This document shows, piece after piece, positions 53,186-61,489 of a stretch of 64,000 nt of DNA (within the stretch, counting starts at the first letter, position 1; every line of letters starts with the position of its first letter). The notes under the pieces were generated by a model. It did not search any database. It saw only the letters and a program-made list of their open reading frames with translations, and was not told the DNA's origin. The position numbers and the translations under genes are program-made. Source of the DNA: Candidatus Kapaibacterium sp. (lineage in GTDB: Bacteria; Bacteroidota; Ignavibacteria; Kapaibacteriales; UBA4661); assembly GCA_004292595.1 (NCBI GenBank), contig RDXM01000084.1, positions 1 through 64,000 of the forward strand. Reading direction: 5' to 3'.

Positions 53186-53533
53186 TCAAGAGAATTGAAT
53201 AATTGCTTCTTCAATAGTTGGAAACATCTCGAATACAAGCGTGAGCTTGGTAATAACGAAAATATTCTCAATGTTTTTGCTAATTTTGCACAGCCCCACG
53301 CGACCATGTTTTTGCTTGGAAAGACTCGCGTGAGCGGAAATAAGGACACCGAGCGCAGTCGAATTCAAATAACTTACTGCGTGCAAATCCACCGCAACAA
53401 GCGGCTTCTCGACGAGTGCCAAGCGCTTGAATTCCTCGCGCAGCGCGTCGGTTTCATCGCCGCCGATAAACTGTCCGCTCAGACGAATGACCGTTACACT
53501 ACCTTGCTGTTCAACACTAATTTGTTCTGACAT
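53186..53533 (-). CDS. STAS-domain anti-sigma factor antagonist-like protein
   Basis: The 115-residue protein is a stand-alone STAS domain of SpoIIAA/RsbV type. It has VTVIRLSGQFIGGDETDALR, then VDLHAVSYLNSTALGVLISA, in which the Ser of YLNSTALG is at the site phosphorylated by anti-sigma kinases, and a C-terminal helix (VFEMFPTIEEAIIQFS). Such proteins switch partner when a SpoIIE-type phosphatase dephosphorylates them. Here it heads the exbB-exbD-exbD-tonB cluster. No cognate kinase or sigma factor is adjacent. Confidence 0.9.
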   Translation of the reverse strand: MSEQISVEQQGSVTVIRLSGQFIGGDETDALREEFKRLALVEKPLVAVDLHAVSYLNSTALGVLISAHASLSKQKHGRVGLCKISKNIENIFVITKLTLVFEMFPTIEEAIIQFS

Positions 53534-54323
53534 AAATTGGGGGAAGTTCGTAAGAAGAAAATTTCAGCCAATGAAATTTTACTTTTGTTAAGAATGTTCA
53601 TGAGAATCACGAGGTGCGTCAATGAGAGAGCAGAGTAAGTAAGAATGACGCAAGAATATCGGATGTTGTGATCATATTTTACAAAAACAATCCTCAGTCA
53701 TGTAACGCGGATACCGTAAACTCTCTCTGAACGTTTTAATCTAGCTTGAAAATATTCGTCGCCGTTTGTGTTTTTCTCTATTTCTCAATAAATTTTGCCA
53801 TAGTACACGTAAATTATGCTCTCTCCAGAACCTTACCATACCTCAAACACGGCTTAATCACAAGGATTCCTGTTTGGTGATGCACGAGGCAAAGCATGGA
53901 TGCAATGAGCCTTGAACGAATCATTCAAACAATCCCAAAATTTACGTCAAAAAATCGCGTTTGTCAAAGGATTTTGTGCAACTTCAGAGAGTTTTTTTCG
54001 TCGCTGGGCTTTTTTTCGGAAAAAATATCGTAGTACATCAAAAAACTTGATTGCTAAAACAAGTATTAACAAAACCTTGTACAAGAAAGTCCGTTTGAAG
54101 GGGTTCCGAGAAAAATTACGAAGCTATTTCAAGACTTTCGCAAAATGGCGGTTGTACGGCACAGATAATCTCAAGGAACGCTTTCAAATTCGTTCACGTC
54201 AAGGCGCATGAAATCTGACTCAAACGGTAGCGCAAACACTCTTGTCTGCGCCATGCGCGAAAGTTCTCTACTTTTCGCAGAAAAGAGTTTGCATACATTC
54301 GCTCTTTTCATTATTCTGCGTGT
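53534..54323. other. Long divergent intergenic region upstream of the multi-PAS kinase
   Basis: This 790-base spacer separates the Ton cluster (minus) from the kinase (plus). It carries a degraded repeat copy at 54224-54258 and should contain promoters in both directions. A 99-codon plus-strand frame at 53912-54211 gives a very basic, low-complexity product from a TTG start; I do not consider it a gene. Confidence 0.5.
54224..54258. repeat. Degraded copy of the 78-bp-class repeat
   Basis: GGTAGCGCAAACACTCTTGT followed by CTGCGCC matches one arm of the family with a GCGCA/TGCGC outer pair, the same sub-type as the fragment near 37480. The centre and second arm are not present. It lies in the leader of the kinase gene. 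Confidence 0.6.
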
Positions 54324-57300
54324 ATGAACCATGTCAGTTTTTCCCCATACTCACTCTCTGAGCAAGATAGCCTTGCGCAAAAGCACATCGAGCAGCTTGC
54401 GCACTCAGGAAGTGCCATTTTCGAGGCTCTCTTTGAGCATTCGAGCGATGCCCTTTTTCTTGCTACTGATGAAGATGAGGCATGGATTTTTGCCTGTAAC
54501 CATAAAGCCCGTGAAATGTTCGACGCGCCAAGTAAGGACGCGCTCTTTGGACATCAACAACGAACCTTGCGTGAGCATCCGCTCACACAAGAAGAATTGC
54601 GCCGCCACACACAAGAACTGCATAGCAACGGCGTTCTGCGCTTTGATTGCCTCTACACAAGTTTCTCCCAGAAGAAAATTTGGTGCGAACACACCGTAAC
54701 GCGCATTCCTCTGGAGCAAGGATTTGTGCGCCTTCTGCGCCTTACCGATATGACCGAGCGCAAAAACTTAGAAGAAGAATTGCGCCACACTAATAATATC
54801 CTTGCTGATGCCGAGCATATCACCCAGCTGGGGACGTGGGAGTTCGATATTGAACACCAAACTATTCAATGGTCGGCAGAAACCTTTCGTTTGTATGGTT
54901 TAGAGCCTACACCAGGATTTGTAGCGCGTGAGCTTTTATGGGGTTTAATACATCCTGATGATGCTCCTGCCTTGCAGCAAGCCGTTACGGCGGTCATAGA
55001 CGAAGGGAAATCGTACAGGCTGGAACTACGCGGCTTGCAGCCCGACGGGTCGTATCATTTTCACGAGGCGCGGGGCAAGGCAATTCGCAATGTAGAAGGG
55101 CGTGTTGTAAAAATTCTTGGAACGGTGCGAAATATTAATGCAGACAAACGCCGCGAAGCCGAACTCCTGCACAATCAAGCACAACTCGAAAATATCATCA
55201 ATAACATTTCGGAAGTGATTGTTGAAGTGAGTTTGACGGGCATTATTCACTTTGTCTCGAAAAACTGGGAATCGCTCACTGGACGCAGCATTGAGGACGG
55301 CTTAGAACGCTCCCTTGTGGATTTTGTCCATCCCGACGATGTGCCTACACTGTATGGACTTTTGCTCAGAAGCCTAGAAAGCGTACCAAATGAGCGATTT
55401 ACGGCAGAATATCGCGTGTGGAATCCGAAAAAGCACGACTGGCGATGGCATGGCGCAAATGCGGTGGTTGTGCGCACAGAGAATGACGCACCACTGCATA
55501 TCCTCGCCACTGTGCGCGAAATTCATCAAGAAAAAGCAATGGCGGAAAAGCTGCGGCGTAGCGAGGAGTTTCTCGCCGAAGCCCAGCGTATGGCTCGCTT
55601 GGGAAGCTGGTACACGGATTTGCAAACACAAACAACCGAATGGTCGGAAACGATGTATTACATCTACAATGTTCCTGAAGCGACACGCCCATTTTCGAGC
55701 GCAGAGTTTTTGGAAGTTGTCCACCCGAAAGATAAAGACCTCGTTGCAGCGAGATTAGATGCGGCTATCCAGCACCAAGAGCAAGGAAGTATGGAATTTC
55801 GTATTGTGCATTCCAACGGTATGACTCTCTGGCTTGATGGGCGCGTGAAACCAGTCTTGCACCCCGTTACACGTCATACGATTGCACTTTTTGGTATTGT
55901 GTGGGATATCACCGAGCGCAAATTAGCAGAAGAGCAAATTCGCTCGCTGAATCTCCACTTGGAAGAGCGTGTTCAAGAGCGGACGCTCCAACTAAAAAAA
56001 ACGAATAGCGACCTTGTGAGTATTATTGAAGAACGCACCAAGACGGAATCTGCCTTGCAGCGCAGCCAGAATAATCTCCGCACACTCGTCGAAAGCACCA
56101 ACGATAGCATTTGGTCTATTGACCGCGAATTCCGATTTACGACGCTCAATGCTGCTTTTATATCAGTCGTGCAGTTGTATAATGGCGTTGCGCTGACCAT
56201 TGGCAGTTCCGCGCTCATAGAAACACTTGGTATTACCGAAAAAGACTGGTATGGGTATTACTGCCGTGTACTGCAATGTGAGCGCTTCATCGTCAATAGC
56301 CAATATATGCTGTCTGGTTACCACTTCGATGTAGAAATTTCCTTCAGTCCTATTTTTAACGAGCAAAATACTGTTCTTGGTGCTGTCGTGTTTGCACGGG
56401 ATATTACCGAGCGGCTTCTGGCAGAACGCGAGGTGCGCGAGCGCGAAGCACTGATGAATCTTATTTTGGAAAGCATTGCCACGGGCGTTGCTCTAAGCGA
56501 TAGTAATGGTATTATCTTGCGAGCAAATCGCGCACTGGCGCAAATGTTTGGCTACACACCAGAAGAAATGATTGGGCGGCATTACACACTCCTTACCAAG
56601 CCAGAACGTCACGAACAGAGTATGCAAGGCTTTCGCCAGCTCATAAGCAATCGCCCGAAAACACCAACAAACATTGAAACAGAGCTTGTGCGGCGCGATA
56701 GAGAATTTGTTGATGTGGAAATTTTACAAAATGTTATTCAGAACGAAGCCAGCGAGGTATTTGTTGTGTCGTCGGTGAACAACATCACCGAGCGCAAACA
56801 GGCAGAAACCGAGATACGACGCGCTTTGGAGCAAGAGCGTGAACTCAGCGCAATGCAATCGCGCTTTGTGGTCATGGTGTCGCATGAATTTCGCACACCG
56901 CTCACCACGATTCGCTCCTCAGCGCAGCTTTTAGAACGCAACCGCACAAAATGGTCGCCAGAGAAGCAACAATCATACTTTGAGGATATTGATATTGCCG
57001 TCAATTCCATGACCGAGCTTTTGGAAGATGTGCTTTCATGGGGCAAAGCACGCGCCAATCGCATTACGCTTCAGGCACAGCCAACGGAAATTGGAGAATT
57101 TATCGAAGGAATTGTCAGTGGTTTTCGCGTCATTGAGGACTTCAAATACCGCATCAATACTGTTTTGCCAGAAAAATCTCTTCTGCACAAAAAAGCTCTT
57201 CTGGACACCAAACTCTTACGGCAAATTTTAGTCAATCTCATCTCCAACGCGCTCAAATACTCGCCCGAAATAGAACCAATTTTGGTGGAAATGGTTGTTG

Positions 57301-57548
57301 ATATTGCCAGTATTTCCTTCCACATCAAGGACACAGGCATTGGTATTGCTGAAAAAGACCAACAATTCCTCTTTGAGCCGTTCTACCGCGCCAGCAACGT
57401 CGGTGCGATTGCTGGCACAGGACTTGGCTTGGCGATTGTCAAGCAGGCGGTGGATTTACACGGCGGCACGATTCACCTCGCAAGCGAAAGCGGAAAGGGT
57501 ACGGAATTTATTGTTGTGATACCTTGTACTTTTCTCGAAAACTCGTAA
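54324..57548 (+). CDS. Multi-PAS sensor histidine kinase
   Basis: The 1074-residue protein has no transmembrane helix, so it should sense cytoplasmic signals. At least five PAS/PAC units can be read: IFEALFEHSSDALFLATDED, TQLGTWEFDIEHQTIQWSAE, NISEVIVEVSLTGIIHFVSK, LAEAQRMARLGSWYTDLQTQ and two more before residue 830, several ending in the PAC phrase D-I/M-T-E-R. A coiled coil (LNLHLEERVQERTLQLKKTN) sits mid-protein. HisKA has the phosphoacceptor His854 in VSHEFRTPLTTIRSSAQLL; HATPase has NLISNALKYSP, KDTGIGIAE and GTGLGLAIVKQAV. The next gene encodes a REC-kinase, its likely partner. Confidence 0.94.
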   Translation: MNHVSFSPYSLSEQDSLAQKHIEQLAHSGSAIFEALFEHSSDALFLATDEDEAWIFACNHKAREMFDAPSKDALFGHQQRTLREHPLTQEELRRHTQELHSNGVLRFDCLYTSFSQKKIWCEHTVTRIPLEQGFVRLLRLTDMTERKNLEEELRHTNNILADAEHITQLGTWEFDIEHQTIQWSAETFRLYGLEPTPGFVARELLWGLIHPDDAPALQQAVTAVIDEGKSYRLELRGLQPDGSYHFHEARGKAIRNVEGRVVKILGTVRNINADKRREAELLHNQAQLENIINNISEVIVEVSLTGIIHFVSKNWESLTGRSIEDGLERSLVDFVHPDDVPTLYGLLLRSLESVPNERFTAEYRVWNPKKHDWRWHGANAVVVRTENDAPLHILATVREIHQEKAMAEKLRRSEEFLAEAQRMARLGSWYTDLQTQTTEWSETMYYIYNVPEATRPFSSAEFLEVVHPKDKDLVAARLDAAIQHQEQGSMEFRIVHSNGMTLWLDGRVKPVLHPVTRHTIALFGIVWDITERKLAEEQIRSLNLHLEERVQERTLQLKKTNSDLVSIIEERTKTESALQRSQNNLRTLVESTNDSIWSIDREFRFTTLNAAFISVVQLYNGVALTIGSSALIETLGITEKDWYGYYCRVLQCERFIVNSQYMLSGYHFDVEISFSPIFNEQNTVLGAVVFARDITERLLAEREVREREALMNLILESIATGVALSDSNGIILRANRALAQMFGYTPEEMIGRHYTLLTKPERHEQSMQGFRQLISNRPKTPTNIETELVRRDREFVDVEILQNVIQNEASEVFVVSSVNNITERKQAETEIRRALEQERELSAMQSRFVVMVSHEFRTPLTTIRSSAQLLERNRTKWSPEKQQSYFEDIDIAVNSMTELLEDVLSWGKARANRITLQAQPTEIGEFIEGIVSGFRVIEDFKYRINTVLPEKSLLHKKALLDTKLLRQILVNLISNALKYSPEIEPILVEMVVDIASISFHIKDTGIGIAEKDQQFLFEPFYRASNVGAIAGTGLGLAIVKQAVDLHGGTIHLASESGKGTEFIVVIPCTFLENS

Positions 57549-57593
57549 TTTATGCCACCTCTGTTTTTTTGAGACTGTATTTTCGGATTTTTC

Positions 57594-58700
57594 ATGAAAA
57601 AAATACTTGTTATCGAAGACGAAAAAAATATCCGCAATCGTATTGTTGATACGCTAGAGCTTTCCAACGAGGCGTATCAGGTCTTTACGGCGGAAAATGG
57701 TCGTATTGGCGTGGATGTCGCACAAGAAGAGCTTCCCGACCTCATTATCTCCGATGTCATGATGCCGGAAATGGACGGATACGAGGTATTGAAAGCACTC
57801 CGCTCCAACGACGAAACCGCCAGTATTCCTTTTATTTTTCTCTCCGCAAAAGCAGATATGGCGCATATCCGCGAGGGAATGAATCTCGGCGCGGATGATT
57901 ATTTGCCCAAGCCATTCAGCATTGATGAGCTGTTGAGGACAGTTGCCATGCGGCTTGCGAAGTTTGAGGCACACGAAAAACGCTCGAAGCAAGAATTAGA
58001 AGAAGTGCGCTTGCGCATTGCCAGTTCGCTCCCACACGAGTTCCGAACACCGCTTGCAGGCTTGATTGGCTTTGCCGAAATGCTCAAAAATTACAAGCAA
58101 TTCGACGACGAAACCGTTAATATGATGATTGACCAAGTGCGGGGCAATTCAGAGCGTTTGCAGCGTTTGGTGGAAAATTTCCTGCTCTATGCGCAAATTG
58201 AAATGTCCATTTTACGCAGTGGCGGCACGGCAAAGCTGTTTCAGGAAGACCGCCTCACGATTGTGCCAGAGCTTATCACCAGTGCGGTTGACGCTATTGC
58301 CGAGCGGCATAAACGCATCGACGACCTTGAATGTAGTGTTGAGAACCATGTTCTGACCTTGATGGCGCATAACCTAAAAAAAGTTGTGGAAGAACTCGTT
58401 GATAACGCGCTGAAGTTTTCCGCAAAATCAACAAAAGTGCGCGTGGATGCTCGCCGTACCGATGACAGCTACTATACAATTACGGTGAGCGATACAGGAC
58501 GCGGCATGAGCAAAGAAGACCTCGAAAACATCGCTGCTTATACACAATTTGACCGCGAAACCCATGAGCAACAAGGTATGGGACTGGGGCTAACGATTTC
58601 ACGCCGCATCATAGAAGGACATCACGGCACGATGGAGATTGCCAGTACACCTGGACAAGGCACGACCGTTACGCTAAAACTCCCCATTTTGCCAGAGTGA
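57594..58700 (+). CDS. REC domain fused to histidine kinase
   Basis: The 368-residue protein has an N-terminal receiver domain (MKKILVIEDEKNIRNR, phosphoacceptor Asp54 in LIISDVMMPEMDGYEV, DYLPKPFS), a helical linker and a HisKA-like region with His148 in SSLPHEFRTPLAGLIGF. The HATPase domain has VEELVDNALKFSAKS, SDTGRGMSKEDLE and GMGLGLTISRRIIEG. It lies 45 bases after the multi-PAS kinase and has the same architecture as the protein encoded at 37559-38701. It probably receives phosphate from the upstream kinase and modulates a later step; no DNA-binding output is attached. Confidence 0.93.
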   Translation: MKKILVIEDEKNIRNRIVDTLELSNEAYQVFTAENGRIGVDVAQEELPDLIISDVMMPEMDGYEVLKALRSNDETASIPFIFLSAKADMAHIREGMNLGADDYLPKPFSIDELLRTVAMRLAKFEAHEKRSKQELEEVRLRIASSLPHEFRTPLAGLIGFAEMLKNYKQFDDETVNMMIDQVRGNSERLQRLVENFLLYAQIEMSILRSGGTAKLFQEDRLTIVPELITSAVDAIAERHKRIDDLECSVENHVLTLMAHNLKKVVEELVDNALKFSAKSTKVRVDARRTDDSYYTITVSDTGRGMSKEDLENIAAYTQFDRETHEQQGMGLGLTISRRIIEGHHGTMEIASTPGQGTTVTLKLPILPE

Positions 58701-58723
58701 GAGTTTTTCTTCCTCTCGTGTTA

Positions 58724-58828
58724 TGTACTAAAAACAGGTAAAAATTGCATATCAAAAAGTGAAAGAAATGAGATGTAGTCCACCTTTGAGGTGGACTACA
58801 TCTAAATCACCCAACCTTTTTTAGTATA
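58724..58828. mobile_element. Non-autonomous (MITE-like) relative of the IS630-type element
   Basis: The right end, CCTTTTTTAGTATA, is identical over 14 bases to the ends of the IS630-type remnant at 45603-46560. The left end TGTACTAAAAACAGG is a decayed version, and both share an AATTG word nearby. The 105-base interior has no gene but a perfect 15-bp palindrome: AGATGTAGTCCACCT (58771-58785), TTG, AGGTGGACTACATCT (58789-58803). Confidence 0.75.
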
Positions 58829-58840
58829 GAATCTCTCGTT

Positions 58841-58876
58841 GTAGAGACAAAGAGACAAGGTGTGCCTTGTCTCTAC
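58841..58876. repeat. GAGACAAGG palindrome
   Basis: AGAGACAAGG (58851-58860), TGTG, CCTTGTCTCT (58865-58874) form a perfect 10-bp hairpin, with GTAGAGAC just outside repeating the arm. It lies upstream of cdsA and next to the MITE-like element. Confidence 0.8.
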
Positions 58877-58927
58877 GATACGCCACACAGTGCGCAACAA
58901 CTTTCTAACACATTCTCCCTCGCAACC

Positions 58928-59824
58928 ATGAGCAATACTACTCTCCGCGTCATTGTCTCTCTCATTGCCGCGCCGCTTATTGTGGGGCTGACGCTTCTTG
59001 GCTCATGGTGGTTTGCCGCATTCGCACTGGCTTTGGCGGTGCTTGCTTTGCGGGAATACTACAATCTCGCCTTGCACACCGACGCAATGCCGCTTGCGGC
59101 AATGGGCTACATTGGCACGGTGGCTATTGCGAGTAGTTTTTTTCTGGGAGGGCTGGCAAATCCTCGACTTCAGAGCATTTTGTTTCCCAGTATTTTCCTT
59201 ATTCTGACGCTTGCCATTCTCATCGTAGAACTTCTGCGCAACAAGGCGCATCCACTCCGAAACTCAGCAATTACGGGCTTTGGCGTGATGTATGTCGGAA
59301 CATTTCTCGCAAGTCTGATTGGTCTCCGCGAAATGTTTTCTGCTGACGCGCTTTCCCTGTCGGTGTTTGAGAATATCGTCGTTGCTGAACGCGCTGCCGT
59401 TGGCGATAGATGGGGCGCGTGGCTTGTTTTTGCAACGTTTATCGGCATTTGGACGTGTGATTCGATGGCGTTTTTTGCAGGAAAAGCCTTTGGCAAACAC
59501 AAACTTTTTGAGCGTGTCAGCCCAAATAAATCGTGGGAAGGTGCGGTTGTCGGCTTTTTGAGTTCTTCGGCAGCATTTGTTGCACTCGCGTATTATTTGT
59601 TACCCTTTTTGCCGCTTCTTCATGCTGGCATTATTGGTGGGCTGGTCGGCATTATCGGACCCTTTGGCGACCTCGTCGAATCCCTCTTCAAGCGCGATGC
59701 AGGTGTGAAAGACAGCTCGAACATTATCCCCGGACACGGCGGCGTGTATGACCGCTTCGATGCCGCAATGTTCGTCGCTCCTGTAGTGTACGTGTATGTG
59801 AAAATTTTTCTCGCACTCTCATAA
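58928..59824 (+). CDS. cdsA: Phosphatidate cytidylyltransferase
   Basis: The 298-residue polytopic protein from the ATG at 58928 makes CDP-diacylglycerol from phosphatidate and CTP in the inner membrane. The CdsA signature is present near the C terminus, SPNKSWEGAVVGF followed by GPFGDLVESLFKRDAGVKDS and PGHGGVYDRFDA with the conserved metal-binding acidic residues. About eight transmembrane helices precede and include it. The frame's 22 upstream codons overlap the palindromic repeat and were dropped. Confidence 0.96.
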   Translation: MSNTTLRVIVSLIAAPLIVGLTLLGSWWFAAFALALAVLALREYYNLALHTDAMPLAAMGYIGTVAIASSFFLGGLANPRLQSILFPSIFLILTLAILIVELLRNKAHPLRNSAITGFGVMYVGTFLASLIGLREMFSADALSLSVFENIVVAERAAVGDRWGAWLVFATFIGIWTCDSMAFFAGKAFGKHKLFERVSPNKSWEGAVVGFLSSSAAFVALAYYLLPFLPLLHAGIIGGLVGIIGPFGDLVESLFKRDAGVKDSSNIIPGHGGVYDRFDAAMFVAPVVYVYVKIFLALS

Positions 59825-59841
59825 ATGCTCGCTCTCACGCC

Positions 59842-60501
59842 TCAAAACCCGCCAAACGTGTAGCCAAGCGCAATCCCAACCGACGGCAACGGCAAAAAGA
59901 AAGGACTGAGCAGTACAATCGGCGTAAGACCAATGCGAAAATTGAAGCCGCCCGACGGCGGTTGCAATCGGTAGCCGATAACGCCTGTACCCAACACCGT
60001 TGCGAAGGCGGCAGGAAGATTACCCACAATCGGCGCGGTGAGCGAGCCAGCAGCAAAAATCGGCGTAATGCCCACGCCAAACTCCAGATGACTCGCGCTT
60101 CCGCCAAGATTGAGCAAATAGCTGGTCGTCAGCGGCAGACTCACAAACGAGCCACGCAGCGCAACAAGGTCGGTAAACGGAACACGAATATCAACATTAA
60201 ACGTCCCAAACCCCGCACGAACAGACCAGTTTGGCATAATTAACCGTTCTGCATTTATCGAATAGGTAATGCCATTGCCCAAGCCTTCGATAAAAATTGT
60301 ATTCCGCGCAATTTCTGGCAACGCTGCCGTAGAATCACGGTTTGGTGCGGTTTCTGCGGTGGTGGAAGTATTCGCATTCGGGCGTTGAATCGGGTATGTG
60401 CCTTGTGCATTGCTTGTGAAAGTATTGATAATAAGCAAATAGAAGCAAATGAGAACAAGCCAGACACAAGATTTTATCGGATGTTGAAGCAATAAGCGCA
60501 T
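59842..60501 (-). CDS. Exported beta-rich protein of unknown function
   Basis: No family recognised. The 219-residue product has a signal peptide (WLVLICFYLLIINTFTSNAQ) and a Thr/Asn/Pro-rich linker (residues about 35-62). The mature domain is built from short beta strands: IFIEGLGNGITYSINAERLI, VRAGFGTFNVDIRVPF and FRIGLTPIVLLSPFFLPLPS. It ends GYTFGGF with an aromatic residue, so a small outer-membrane barrel is likely. It is convergent with cdsA across a 17-base gap. Confidence 0.7.
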   Translation of the reverse strand: MRLLLQHPIKSCVWLVLICFYLLIINTFTSNAQGTYPIQRPNANTSTTAETAPNRDSTAALPEIARNTIFIEGLGNGITYSINAERLIMPNWSVRAGFGTFNVDIRVPFTDLVALRGSFVSLPLTTSYLLNLGGSASHLEFGVGITPIFAAGSLTAPIVGNLPAAFATVLGTGVIGYRLQPPSGGFNFRIGLTPIVLLSPFFLPLPSVGIALGYTFGGF

Positions 60502-60642
60502 AGCGAAAAAGAACGGTAGAAAAAGAAAAAAACGTCAAACTCACAAAACGTAACATAGCAAGATTTATCGCGCTTTCCAAGCCTTCTTCGTTGCTCAATG
60601 TACTCAATTTATCCTCATTATTCACCACAAAGAACACACTTC

Positions 60643-61422
60643 ATGGGACGATTCAAATGCACTATTGAGTACGAAGGCACACGGTATAGCGGCTGGCAAG
60701 CACAGAAAAACGCTCGCACCGTGCAGGGCGAGCTGATGACGGCGGTTGAAAAAGTCTGCACAACGAAAAATTTTGAATTATACGGCTCAGGGCGCACCGA
60801 TAGTGGCGTTCATGCGCTGGGGCAAGTCGCACATTTGGACGTAAACACGATGCTTGCGCCGCAAATCTTGCGCTTAAAATTGAACGATGAATTGCCGTCG
60901 GATATTCACATTTGCCACATTGACAAAGCACCAAAAAACTTTCATGCACGATTTGATGCGGTCTCGCGGCAATACTTGTACCAAATTTCGCGCCGCCGCA
61001 CTGCCTTTGCCAAAAAACACGTTTGGTGGCTCAAGGACTATCTCGACCTTGAAGCAATGCGCTCGACAAGCCGCATATTTACTGGTCTGCGCGACTTTCG
61101 TTCCTTCACCCGCGACGACCCAGAGGAAAAATCAACTGTCTCCAAAATTGAGGAAATACGCCTTGAAGAAGCTGGAAGCCTGATTTTGATTCGGGTGCGC
61201 GGCTCGCATTTTCTTTGGAAAATGGTGCGCCAGCTTGTGGGCGTGATGGTGGAAGTTGGGCGAGGAAATATGCCGATTGCACAGGTGCATGAGTTTTTTG
61301 AAACCAGTTCTGGCATTCCCGCTACCTTCACCGCGCCACCGTCGGGCTTATTTCTGGAAAAAGTGTACTACGATGGCGATGAATTGCAAACAGACTTGCA
61401 AGCAACGATGCGGGTTGAGTAA
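60643..61422 (+). CDS. truA: tRNA pseudouridine(38-40) synthase
   Basis: The 259-residue product from the ATG at 60643 is TruA, which converts uridines 38-40 of the anticodon stem to pseudouridine. The N-terminal KCTIEYEGTRYSGWQAQ and the catalytic-Asp motif YGSGRTDSGVHALGQVAHLD (Asp at about residue 52) are diagnostic. FHARFDAVSRQYLYQISRRR and HFLWKMVRQLVGVMVEVG in the C-terminal half are also typical. A 15-codon upstream extension lacks conservation. It is 67 bases before murE, possibly co-transcribed. Confidence 0.97.
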   Translation: MGRFKCTIEYEGTRYSGWQAQKNARTVQGELMTAVEKVCTTKNFELYGSGRTDSGVHALGQVAHLDVNTMLAPQILRLKLNDELPSDIHICHIDKAPKNFHARFDAVSRQYLYQISRRRTAFAKKHVWWLKDYLDLEAMRSTSRIFTGLRDFRSFTRDDPEEKSTVSKIEEIRLEEAGSLILIRVRGSHFLWKMVRQLVGVMVEVGRGNMPIAQVHEFFETSSGIPATFTAPPSGLFLEKVYYDGDELQTDLQATMRVE

Positions 61423-61489
61423 GTTTTTTTGATGACACTTATCAGCACATTGAACACATTTTACGCATAGTTTTTTCATTATTTTTTCT

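Noticed and set aside
53912-54211. 99-codon plus-strand frame in the long spacer before the multi-PAS kinase
   Set aside because: Begins with TTG, lacks a ribosome binding site, is extremely Lys/Arg-rich and resembles no family.
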